From Pyrenophora tritici-repentis (lineage: Eukaryota > Ascomycota > Dothideomycetes > Pleosporales > Pleosporaceae): 64,000 bases of DNA. Below, piece after piece: positions 11,842 to 21,089 of the stretch. The notes beneath the pieces are model-generated. The model was given only the letters and a program-made list of their open reading frames with translations, searched no databases and was not told where the DNA came from. The stretch covers positions 9,676,274 through 9,740,273 of the forward strand of contig NC_089390.1 in the NCBI RefSeq assembly GCF_003171515.1, written 5' to 3'. Every line of letters starts with the position of its first letter. The first letter of the stretch is position 1. The translations under genes were made by a program, and so were the position numbers.

Positions 11842-12038
11842 TGTCGGCATACACACGGTGTGTCGCCTAATAAGGCCCAATGTACCGCCTCGATCCTACT
11901 TCGGCCCAACTCGGACCCAACGCTATGTATACCTTCGTAGCCCCCACATTCGTAGAATCATCATACACCAGAATACCAATACACAAGATTACCTTAGCTA
12001 CTGTTATTCACCGTACGATCGTACAAGGCCTTCCAACA
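11842..12038 (+). repeat. 5' LTR of the copia element
   Basis: 197 bp, TG...CA ends, same sequence as 15436-15632. Confidence 0.96.
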
Positions 12039-12341
12039 CTGATCAGTGATTGCACGGCAGTCACAGACAGTTAGGTTAAGAAGAGATAGATTCTTTACCC
12101 CGCGCGTTCCCTAGATTGCCTATATCAGCAAGGCGGAGTTATCTATGCTAAGCTCACTGTTAGCTATATCAGGCGTCGTTCGTGGCTAGCGACCGACCGT
12201 TACAGCCGTATCAGAAGCGTTCCAAGACGCCGTCTATACACGCGCCAACCGACCGGTTGAGATTTGACCCGTGTACAACCCACGACCACCGACGCATCTC
12301 TAGCGAACGCAGCTAGCGCAACAAGCGTCAACAAGAACACA

Positions 12342-15341
12342 ATGGCAGGAGAGAGAACATCATTAGAAAGAGCACCGGTAGCCAGGACACCGGCAGTAGG
12401 AATGGCGAGCAGTAGTAGAAGAGTGGTACCCACACTAGAGGCGCTACTAGGGACCACAAACATAAAACCAAGAGAATGGCATCACATCGATCCAGAGATG
12501 TGGGAGGACAACGTTGAAGCTCCAGACGATGAGGTAGGGATTACTACAGCAACAACGTACATTGCGCGTGCGATTGCGGACTATACAGATCGACCAACAG
12601 CAGATGAAGAACTCTTTTGGGAGTTCCGTCAGGACTTTGAAGGATGGACAGAGGCAATGTTCCTACGTGCCCAGCCAATATACACAAAGGAACTAAAGCG
12701 GATCCTCCGCTTTAAGGGAGTGTATACTGGCCGTATTAATATGGCACCTAGTGAGTCTCTAGCTAGGTTATTACGCATGGAGGAGTACCTAGAATGGCCT
12801 CAGGACGTATTCCAGTCGGCTGTGTTTGACACACGATCAGCTGCGCACATGTTGCAAGAGCGGGCACTACGGCAACAACGCAGTGAAGGATCAGTACAGT
12901 CCACAGATAGGAGATTATCAAGCCAGGCCCAGAGCCGAACCCAAACGCCTGTAAGGACAAGAGGCCGAGACGTAGACAGTCGGCAAACCCGCGATCAAGA
13001 CCAGACCCACGCCCGTGTGCAAGGACGACAGGAGACCGTTGAGGAAGAACAACAGATTCAGGACCAGCTGGCAAAAACGATTGAGAAAGCCCAAAACCAA
13101 CCAATCCGAAGCCAGCCTATAGAGACAACTGAATCCGCACCGCAGCCAGCCTATCAGCGCGTCCAAAGTCAGCAACCTCCCCTCACCTACAACAACTTCG
13201 ACCGATTCCGCGAGTATACACCAGCATACCCCCGGATATCCATGGATTCACCACCATCTCCCTCGATAACCCATCGCGCGGAGGCAATCCAGAAAGCGAT
13301 GAGGGCGCTGCGGAAGGCTGCAGCGGAACATGCGGTGAGCAACGCACTTGGTACCAGGAATGGGCCTACTACAGACGGGGTACTGTCACTGCCTCTTCAG
13401 AGTGAGGTGATGGTATGGCGCGAGAAGAATGGATGGCAAGGGCCGTATAGAGTCATCGATATGAAGGACCACGATGTTACTGTAGACATGATCAACGGCC
13501 CAACGACGTTCCGATCCACTGTCGTAAAACCGTACTATCGCGATCTGACTACAGCGATAGACGGCGCAGATCAAGGCACAGGTGGATCTCCGACCACAGA
13601 CGAAGCGATTGCTGATGAACCGCCACTACCGGTACCACCGGCGGAAGCCACCCAAGCGGCTCAGCCGCGCAAGCGGGGCCGCCCACCTGGATCAAAGAAC
13701 AAGCCCAAGGTGCAGTACCTGTCGAAGAAGGAGGAGGACGATTACGCCCTGGCCGTCAAGCTACGCAATGACGGCGTGATTAACGTCCCGGGCGCTCCAT
13801 TCGAAGCATCCGATCAGAAGGAGATCGACGACCTCGTCGGCCGTGGAGTATTCAGTTTTGAGCTGTTTGATCCAACTCTACACGGCGGGTATCGTATCTT
13901 CAAATCGCGCATGGTCCGCGAAGTCAAAGGCAAGACCATGGTCCCGTACGAGAAATCACGCCTCGTTGTTCAAGGTTACAATGACGAGGGCAAACACGAG
14001 ATCCTGACGCAGTCGCCAACCATCCAACGAGCCAGCCAGCGCCTGATTCTAGCCCTAGCGCCTGCATTACTCGATGAGGGCATGGTTGTGGAACTACGAG
14101 ATATCACGCAAGCGTACCCACAGGCACAAACAGAGCTATTCCGCACGGTTTTAGCGCACCTCCCAAAGGAGCTTATAACAAAGTATCCCAAGGGAACAAT
14201 TATTCGCGTAATCAAGCCACTCTATGGAATCGCGGAAGCAGGAGTCCACTGGTTTGCTACGTACCAAGGACACCACTGCAAGGAGCTCGACATGGCTACA
14301 TCAACGTATGACCCGTGCCTCCTGATCACGAACGGGAGACGGGAAGCGTTTGGAATAGTGGGCCTGCAGACAGACGATACTCTCGCGATTGGGACGCCTG
14401 CATTCTCTGGTGCAGAAGACGCTGCGCTCCAGAAAGCCAATTTTCGAGCTAAGCCCAAGGAGAGACTGTCCAAAGAAGTATCACTCGAGTTCAACGGATG
14501 TACTCTAACGTTGCGCGGAGACACGATTCTACTTACGCAGAAGGGACAAGGTGCCAAGATCGAAATCATTGATCCGAAGGCAGCAAACCGAGCACAGAAG
14601 TACATGGAGCAGCGCGCGCGTGGCGCGTACATTGCGTCGATATGCCAACCTGAAGCATCGTTCGATCTTTCCGCGGCTGCGCAAATACAACAACCTAAGG
14701 ACACAGAATACGTGAAGCTTAACCGCCGGCTGCAGTGGCAATCTGAGAGCATACAACGAGGCCTGCGATACGTCCCTCTCGACCTCGCTACAGCAAAGCT
14801 GGTAGTGTTCACAGACGGATCCTTCGCGAACAACCAAGACCTTAGCTCACAGCTAGGGTACCTACTTATCCTTGCGAATGAGTCGAGTCGACAAGACAGC
14901 ACGTTTGATATTCGTGGTAACGTAATCCATTGGAGTTCGACCAAATGCAAACGCGTTACCCGGAGCGTTCTTGCCTCAGAAACGTACGGCATGGTTAGCG
15001 GTGTCGACATCGCTATCGCTATCCTAACAACCCTCAAGATAATTACAGGACGCCTAGGTCTACCACCGATCCCACTTATTGTGTGTACGGATTCATACTC
15101 CTTGTATGAATGCCTCGTCAAACTCGGAACAACTGCTGAGAAGCGACTGATGATCGACATCATGGCGCTTCGGCAGTCATACGAGCGTCGCGAGATCACT
15201 GAGATCCGCTGGATCAACGGAGAGGACAACCCCGCGGACGCATTCACGAAAGCAACACCAAATCGCGCGTTAGAACGTTTCATCGAAAGCAACAAGCTGT
15301 CAATCCGAGTAGAGGGATCTGTGCAGCGACCTACGGAGTAG
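12342..15341 (+). CDS. Copia polyprotein remnant: Gag-like, integrase C-terminus, reverse transcriptase, RNase H
   Basis: The uninterrupted frame is 999 residues from the first ATG at 12342; the frame stays open upstream only with non-ATG codons. Residues 1-280 are Gag-like, with a Gln/Arg-rich linker at about 180-270. Around 300-330 the frame passes directly into the region that normally follows the integrase core. The integrase-tail motif EVMVWREKNGWQGPY begins at residue 355. Reverse transcriptase follows, with LRDITQAYPQ and an active-site LQTDDT (D678, D679) in place of YVDD. RNase H is recognisable by VVFTDGSF (D825), ASETYG, CTDSYSLYE and NPADAFTK. No DTG/DSG protease motif, HHCC zinc finger or DDE core is present. 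Replication would need a complete relative supplying those activities in trans. Confidence 0.9.
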   Translation: MAGERTSLERAPVARTPAVGMASSSRRVVPTLEALLGTTNIKPREWHHIDPEMWEDNVEAPDDEVGITTATTYIARAIADYTDRPTADEELFWEFRQDFEGWTEAMFLRAQPIYTKELKRILRFKGVYTGRINMAPSESLARLLRMEEYLEWPQDVFQSAVFDTRSAAHMLQERALRQQRSEGSVQSTDRRLSSQAQSRTQTPVRTRGRDVDSRQTRDQDQTHARVQGRQETVEEEQQIQDQLAKTIEKAQNQPIRSQPIETTESAPQPAYQRVQSQQPPLTYNNFDRFREYTPAYPRISMDSPPSPSITHRAEAIQKAMRALRKAAAEHAVSNALGTRNGPTTDGVLSLPLQSEVMVWREKNGWQGPYRVIDMKDHDVTVDMINGPTTFRSTVVKPYYRDLTTAIDGADQGTGGSPTTDEAIADEPPLPVPPAEATQAAQPRKRGRPPGSKNKPKVQYLSKKEEDDYALAVKLRNDGVINVPGAPFEASDQKEIDDLVGRGVFSFELFDPTLHGGYRIFKSRMVREVKGKTMVPYEKSRLVVQGYNDEGKHEILTQSPTIQRASQRLILALAPALLDEGMVVELRDITQAYPQAQTELFRTVLAHLPKELITKYPKGTIIRVIKPLYGIAEAGVHWFATYQGHHCKELDMATSTYDPCLLITNGRREAFGIVGLQTDDTLAIGTPAFSGAEDAALQKANFRAKPKERLSKEVSLEFNGCTLTLRGDTILLTQKGQGAKIEIIDPKAANRAQKYMEQRARGAYIASICQPEASFDLSAAAQIQQPKDTEYVKLNRRLQWQSESIQRGLRYVPLDLATAKLVVFTDGSFANNQDLSSQLGYLLILANESSRQDSTFDIRGNVIHWSSTKCKRVTRSVLASETYGMVSGVDIAIAILTTLKIITGRLGLPPIPLIVCTDSYSLYECLVKLGTTAEKRLMIDIMALRQSYERREITEIRWINGEDNPADAFTKATPNRALERFIESNKLSIRVEGSVQRPTE

Positions 15342-15435
15342 GCACATATGCCTATTTGGAATCCCTCTCATTGTGCCCTTTTTAGAAGACCCGTTTTTCC
15401 TTACATCAGTCGTTACAATAAGAAAAGATTGCCAG

Positions 15436-15632
15436 TGTCGGCATACACACGGTGTGTCGCCTAATAAGGCCCAATGTACCGCCTCGATCCTACTTCGGCC
15501 CAACTCGGACCCAACGCTATGTATACCTTCGTAGCCCCCACATTCGTAGAATCATCATACACCAGAATACCAATACACAAGATTACCTTAGCTACTGTTA
15601 TTCACCGTACGATCGTACAAGGCCTTCCAACA
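15436..15632 (+). repeat. 3' LTR of the copia element
   Basis: 197 bp, identical by eye to the 5' LTR, and followed by the GTATG target duplication. Confidence 0.96.
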
Positions 15633-16364
15633 GTATGAGTGCGCTCCTACCTTCCTCTACTTATAGCCTCTATTCTTTCTCTTTCACCCCTCTTCTTCAC
15701 AAAAACGACAGATGTAGCACCTGTTGGCGACGTTCTCCCCCTCATTTCTTAAAAGTTCGAGAAACGAAGACGGATGAGCGTTCTCGGTCTTCTTCTACTT
15801 ATAAACTCTATCCTTTTTACTTCTTGTTCCTTACTCTTTACAAAAAACGATGGATGTGCACCCATGGACGGCGATCTCCCCTGCCTTTCCTAAAAATGCC
15901 GAAGAAAACAGCATATGAGCGTGCTCCCGCCTTCCCATACTTCTTAACTCTATCGTTTCTTCTTCTTCTTCCCTACTATTCTTGAAAATTGACATAACAC
16001 CAATGGACAACGTTCTCCCCTACCTTCCTAAAAACGCAAACTGCTTTGGAGTTGAGTGTGCTCCTACCTCTCTCTTTTACTCCTCCCACACTTATATCCT
16101 CCACTCTTCCTTCTCTCTTCCCTCCTCACAAAACTGCACGACCGGGATGGCAAAGGTCTCGTTCTCTCCTCGCTTTCAAATAAGAAGAACTACAATGTAT
16201 GAGTGTGTTTTTTCGCCTTCTACCTACATAATCCTACCCATCCTCTATCCTTTCTCCAAAAATATACCACTTAGGCACGATGATTTTGCTCTCTGCCGCC
16301 TTTTCTAAAATCCTCGACGATGGCGAACGATGGGTGTGCTCTCGCTCCTTCTCTCTTTTTCCAC

Positions 16365-16562
16365 TGTAAGGGGCTGCGCAAAGTATGCCGGTGCCTGGTA
16401 ACAGGATTGTATTCGATGAAGAAGAAAGCTATCTGCAGTGCAACGATATCTATATACGTTTGGCTTGTTGTTCACGTAGCTTCTCGAAGCATCTAAAGTG
16501 CCGAGGAAGCTCCGAAGGTTCCACCGAGGATCACCATAGCATCTGGGCTCTAGCCCGTTACA
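16365..16562. mobile_element. Solo LTR, probably of a copia-type element
   Basis: The 198-bp segment differs in composition from the surrounding CT-rich repeats. It starts TGTAAGGGGCT and ends AGCCCGTTACA, an 11-bp inverted end pair with one mismatch. It is flanked by the 5-bp duplication TCCAC (16360-16364 and 16563-16567). TG...CA ends, a 5-bp duplication and no coding content fit a solo LTR left by recombination. It is unrelated to the 197-bp LTR nearby. Orientation is not certain; the minus strand is slightly favoured. Confidence 0.75.
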
Positions 16563-17669
16563 TCCACTCTTGAAATCTCACCTCTATACGCCTACTCTAT
16601 CCTTTCTTCAAAAAGCAAATAAAAGATATGGATGTCTCTGTCCTCTGTTCTCTCTCTCTCTTTCTAAAAACCTCGATATTGCTGAACGATGAGTGTGTTT
16701 AGACCCGTGGCCCCCTCTTCTATCCTAGAAATTTCACCTATATAAACACAGGCACCCCATTAGCCATGTCCTTCCTCCTTCCTTGCTCTCTTCTTTCTTA
16801 TCGAAAATCTGTGGATATGGCATTGATGACTTTTTTGCTGCCTCTCTTCTCTCGCTCTTTACTAATATAACGAGTCGTAAGTGCCATATTTCCTCCCACT
16901 AGAATTCGAGGTAGACAATGTTCCCGCCTCTTCTCCCCTCTATCTACACTTAAAGTTCCACATATAAACACGTATACCTCATCAAGGATGCCCTCCTTCC
17001 TTCCTCCCTTCTTCCTTATCTAAAATCCACCAGAAGTGGAGTGTATGGTCTTCTTTCTGCCTTCCTTCCTTCTATTAAATCGCTGAGCAAAGACATATGT
17101 CCCCCCTTCTAAGATAAATTTCACAAGGACATATGTTTCTCCCTCGTTTCTCCTCCTCCCTCTTTTAAAACTCTATGGAGAAGGAGTTCATGGCATTTTC
17201 TGCCTTTCTTCTTTGTCACTACTAAAACAGCAACATTCAGACCTTACTTCCTCCTATCTAAAATCTGCCAAGCCTTGTCCGATGTTCTTTCTTCTCTCTC
17301 CTATAAAAACAATAAAGACCGCGCTTATAACCTTCTGCCTTTTCTTCCCCTCTTCTTTATCTATTTTCAAATAAAAAAACAAGCTGTAGCTTAATGACCG
17401 TCGTCCCTGCCTTATTCCCTCCTTCCCACTAAAATGACAAGATTCAGATCTTATGTCGACCCTTACAAAATCTCCTGAGTCCGATCCGATATTCCTCTCT
17501 CGCCACTTCCTCTCTCTCTTTTCTAAAATGTGGAGGAACCGCTTTCATGGCCTTCGTTCCTGCCTCCCCCCTCTTCCTTATCTTCTTATAAAAATGACAG
17601 ACTTCAATTGATGACTGTCGTCCCTGCCTTCCTCCGCAATTCCCACTCAAATTTCAGAAAAAAGACTTC

Positions 17670-18238
17670 ATGTCTGCCCTTCCCACTAGAAGTCGCCGAC
17701 ATCAAAACGATGTCCGACTCTTCTCCAATAAAAACGTACGCACCTACTCTTATGTCCGCCTTTCCCGCCGAAATTTCCTGGCACAGAATCTATGCTCCTC
17801 CTTCTCTTCCTCCCAGCTTCGTACCAAAGTTTCCTCGATACAGACAAAATTTCCTCTCTTCCCACTAAAAATGGCAGACTCAAAGTCGATGTCCGCCCTT
17901 CTCACCGAAATTTTCTGATGCTGATCCTATGCTTCTCTTTCTCTTCCTCCCAGCTTACTAATAAAATTTCTGGACGAAGAAATCATGTCTGCTCTTCCCA
18001 CCAACACTCAAAAGGCAAAACGACATGTCTCCTCTTCCCAACAAAAGTCCCGGACACAGATCCTATGTTGCTCCTCCCCTTCCTCCCAGCTTTCTACTAA
18101 AATACAAAAACATCAACTTCATGTCCACCCTTTCCACCAAAACTTGACTTCGTTGCTCACATGTCCTCTCTTCCACCAAAACGACCAATACCAGATTCCA
18201 TGTACCCTCCTCCCATCCCCTTTTCTCCAGCAAAAACC
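17670..18238 (+). repeat. Well-preserved 40/40/56-bp sub-repeats
   Basis: ATG-anchored units start at 17670, 17710, 17752, 17792, 17889, 17929, 17985, 18025, 18065, 18121, 18161 and 18200. The common part reads ATGTCYGCYCTTCCCACCAA (20 bp) followed by about 20 less conserved bases. A longer 56-bp type contains CTTCCTCCCAGCTT and recurs at 17792, 17929 and 18065, 136-137 bp apart. One higher-order unit is therefore 56+40+40 bp. Confidence 0.85.
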
Positions 18239-18290
18239 AAAAACCAAACCCCAGTAATCTACGTTCTCTCTTCTTCCCACTAAAAATTCA

Positions 18291-18789
18291 TGATGCTTGT
18301 CCGATGTCTCCCTCTCCTCTCTTTTTCTCCTTTACTTTTTCTTCCACTCCTAATCGAAAAAACAACTCCTCTATCATAATATGACAGCGGTCTTGTCGGA
18401 CGCCCCGATAACAGCCCACCGCCTTTTCTATTTTCCATATATTTTTCCCCATCTCCATTCCCCAGCCTGTAAAAATCGAACCAAGGCGGGGTGAAGTATT
18501 TCCAGCAGCGGCAACAAAGTAGATGCAGCACCCGCTGCCGCTATATCTCATCTTGGTCTCTTTTCGGTATCCGGGCAAACGCCAGTATCCAAACGCCAGC
18601 AAATGCCAGAGTACTTACGCTAGCCACTCGACAAATATATAAACCCCCCCAATCTTCCTCTACACCTCCTCTTTTACTTCCCACCCAATTCATGTGCAAG
18701 AAATTTCTATCATAAAAATCGCAGCTACGCCTGTAAGATGAGTGTGATGTGCTGTGTTGCGGCAGCGGCGTGAGTGCTTAGGAGAGGGT
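18291..18789. other. Transition between repeat segments
   Basis: It starts CT-rich like segment III, then has mixed composition with short repeats of AACGCCAG / AAATGCCAG near 18575-18615. A further TATATAAAC box lies at about 18638, followed by a CT tract and ATG at 18691. No coding signal was recognised. Confidence 0.45.
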
Positions 18790-19645
18790 AGTTTAAAAGA
18801 GCGAACAACACAGTATGAGTGAGCTGTCGAAACCTGTGTGTTGGGAGGGTGTAGTTCAAAATCGGAAAACAGCGATTTATGATAAGTTTTCGAGATTTGA
18901 GTACAGAATTGGGAGGTTGTATTTCAAAAATTAGGAAAACTGTTGGAAGGTCTATAGCACTAGTGCTGAAAGGAAATAACGATAACTAGGAATGCATTCT
19001 GTTCGGTGATGGTGATTTATTTATTACGAACACAGCTGCTACGAAGGTATACCTAAGCTCTGCGCAAGGTGGGCCGAAGTCGGGCCGAAGTGTCCAGCAG
19101 CCGACGTCTCTACCGATACTCACGATCCGACAAAAACAACAATTTACGACCACTGGTTAAATTTCGAGTAGTTATAGGGGGTTTGTATTCCAAAATTAGG
19201 AAAACAGCGATTTATGATAAGTTTTCGAGATTCGGGAGTCGGAGGGTTGTAGTCCAAAAAATTGAAAGAGACAAAATATGGGTGAGCGCTGTCAAGAGTC
19301 GAGAATAAGGAGGGTGTATTTCAAAAATAGAAAAACAGCGATTTATGACAAGTTCTCGAGATTTGAAAGTCAGGGGGGAGGTTTCGTTGTTCAAAAAGGG
19401 AAAACAACGATTTGATGAGTTTTCGAGATTTGAAAGTCAGGGGGTTGTAGTTTAAAAATTTAAAGGAGACGTAGCATGAGTGAGCTGTCAAATCCTGTGT
19501 GTTGGGAGGTTGTAGTTCAAAAAAAGGAAAACAGCAGTGTATGAAGAGTTGTCGCGAGCCGGGAGGATTCAAGATATAGTCTAAAAGAAGGCATGAAGAA
19601 AATCATGAGTGAGCTGTCGAGAAGTCGTGGGGTATTTCGAAAAAC
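18790..19645. repeat. Degenerate tandem repeat block, segment IV (about 66-bp period, G/A-rich)
   Basis: Units contain GGGAGGTTGTAGTTCAAAAA, then GGAAAACAGCGATTTATG and ATAAGTTTTCGAGATTTGA. The TTCAAAA word (with variants) falls at 18855, 18923, 19188, 19253, 19320, 19390, 19451, 19516, 19580 and 19636, mostly 61-70 bp apart. Some units carry ATGAGTGAGCTGTC, echoing the ATGAGTGTGCTC of the earlier segments. The period is half of their 130-140 bp, which suggests common descent. No coding potential is seen. Confidence 0.8.
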
Positions 19646-19783
19646 TAAATGCTGTAAGCGCATATCGAGGTCTTCATCATCATTACCGCATATCATACGC
19701 AAACATCACCATACTAAAAACAAAGAAAATCGTAAACCGCTCCGAACAATCGAAAGAAAATCTCATTCATAACCACCACCCCA

Positions 19784-21089
19784 TCACAACCGTCTAGAAA
19801 CCTGTTGCTGCGGCTGCACCTCAACCTGCATAACTGCGAACCGGCCATCTTTCCCCGTCTCAGCATCATACCCATTATAATAAGCATCACCCGCAGACCT
19901 GGACCTAGCCAGCGCCTTCGTACTACCCTGACTCTTTGTCGAATTCGTGCGTTGCAGTTCAAAGTTGTCTTGGCTTTCGTCCGGTAGGCGCTCATGCGAC
20001 GTGACACGGACCTCGTTTGTGACGAAGATGTGGGACCACGATGCGACGACGGTAGGCCAGAAGATGGGCATCGAGGCGCACATGATGGCAAAGTCGATTT
20101 CGAGACAGGAGAAGATGAGGGGTTGTGGGTACCAGAAGGTGAAGTCGAAGCTGTCTGTTCTTGATTCGTTGTGTTTGAAGGTGCTCCAGAGGCGGAGGAC
20201 GGCCATGAGGACGACGCTGGGGGTGTTTTGTTAGAAAGGTTACATGCAGATTTAGGGGTGTCGTGGGACTTACACTGATCCGAGAGAGAACAGACCCGTC
20301 ATGGCGAGTAACTGCCTGCGCTTGAGGTCTTGACGGAAAAACTCAGTAAGGGGGATGCAATAGATGACCGTGTCCAAGATCATGTTTGTTGCAGCAAACG
20401 CGAGGATAAAATTCTTTGCTTCAACGGCGGTGCGAAAGCCAAAGCCGTAGCATCTACCTCCGTTCAACCTGTCCCAGAAAGTGGAAACGGGGAAGCAGGG
20501 GAACCACGCCATGAAGGAGAAGGCGAGTCCCCATATCACAACCATTGTTAGAAGAACTACACAAATCTTGCGACGGACGCCGTCCTTGAACATTCGGAGG
20601 TATTGCAGGATGAGCGAAATTTTGATGCATGCCGTCGTGGTGTGGAAGGCGGCATTGGTGAGCCAAAGCAAGATCATAGTGGGCTTTAGTACCTTGAAGC
20701 TGTAGATGAGATGGCGACCCAGGCCATACTCAGTACCTTGGCATGCTGTTAGTGACTGGTACCACTTGCGAACATCATAATGTACATACAATGAAGGAAC
20801 GCTATTAGTGATAATAGATTGAATATAGCTGCGAGTACAACAAAGACATCGTCTAAGCCAGGGTCCCGAACGACGCGCAACCGTGTGTGTAGACGAAATA
20901 AGACGAATATCCAGCTTATGATCTGCAATTGTCAATTGTGGACTTCCTCCCTTGTCATCAAGTACGCACGTGAAAAGGTATGGTGACTCCATAAATTGTG
21001 CTTCTTTTGTTCGAGAAAGGTATCGGTTCGTTTGGGTCGGGGGGGTCCTCAAGCATCGCGGTGACGATGCCAACAAAGGTGTCGGACAT
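19784..21089 (-). CDS. Fungal rhodopsin-domain integral membrane protein (PTH11-like, no CFEM domain)
   Basis: Four exons on the minus strand (20970-21089, 20790-20922, 20274-20736, 19784-20216) give 382 residues. Seven hydrophobic segments run from about residue 33 to 305. Typical motifs are ISWIFVLFRLHTRLRVVRD, the DDVFVVLAAIF helix, YGLGRHLIYSF, and the ACIKISLILQYLRMF helix that defines the fungal rhodopsin-like family (the SAT/PTH11 group). The C-terminal 80 residues are polar and Ser/Gln-rich, probably cytosolic. Members are plasma-membrane proteins of mostly unknown ligand; PTH11 itself acts in surface sensing, which cannot be assumed here. The start chosen is the first ATG preceding the conserved EDPPDPNEPIPFS segment. 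The gene ends 140 bp from the repeat block. Confidence 0.85.

Larger units (their letters stand above)
11842..15632 (+). mobile_element. Ty1/copia LTR retrotransposon, internally deleted, identical LTRs
   Basis: The 3791-bp element has 197-bp direct LTRs that start TGTCGG and end CCAACA, and are identical on visual comparison. The target duplication is GTATG (11837-11841 and 15633-15637). The single open frame carries Gag-like, integrase-tail, reverse transcriptase and RNase H parts in the copia order. Protease and the integrase catalytic core are missing. A purine-rich AAGAAAAGA lies about 10 bp before the 3' LTR and may be the polypurine tract. No RIP damage is seen, in contrast to the pogo element 5 kb away, so the insertion is probably recent. 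It interrupts one repeat unit at its GTATGAG word. Confidence 0.95.
15638..18290. repeat. Degenerate tandem repeat block, segment III (about 136-141-bp units)
   Basis: Units anchored on ATGAGYGTGCTC start at 15635, 15774, 15915, 16053, 16199 and 16330 (steps 139, 141, 138, 146, 131 bp). Each holds two sub-units: a long one with ATG, a CT tract, CTATCCTTTCTTC and ACAAAA, and a short one with GGCGTTCTCCCC, CCTTTCCTAAAA and about 20 variable bases. Towards the right the sub-units shorten to 40 and 56 bp. TATATAAACAC boxes occur near 16738 and 16961. A solo LTR interrupts it at 16365-16562. No convincing gene was found on either strand. Confidence 0.8.

Noticed and set aside
14222..15295. 357-codon open frame on the minus strand inside the copia element
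   Set aside because: It is the antisense shadow of the RT/RNase H coding strand, with no recognisable protein features.
17670..18238. CRISPR-like look: conserved ~20-bp repeat alternating with ~18-20-bp variable spacer, 40-bp period
   Set aside because: Repeats are degenerate, the spacers of units 136 bp apart are recognisably related, unit lengths alternate 40/56, and the host is a eukaryote without cas genes. It is a higher-order minisatellite.
17444..18602. Open frames of 60-112 codons on both strands in the CT-rich repeats
   Set aside because: They follow the repeat composition, shift frame with the non-triplet unit length, and show no domain, splice or start logic.
4131..19645. Centromere or subtelomere interpretation of the repeat block
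   Set aside because: Normal genes lie immediately on both sides, no telomeric TTAGGG runs are seen, and nothing in the sequence alone supports centromere identity.
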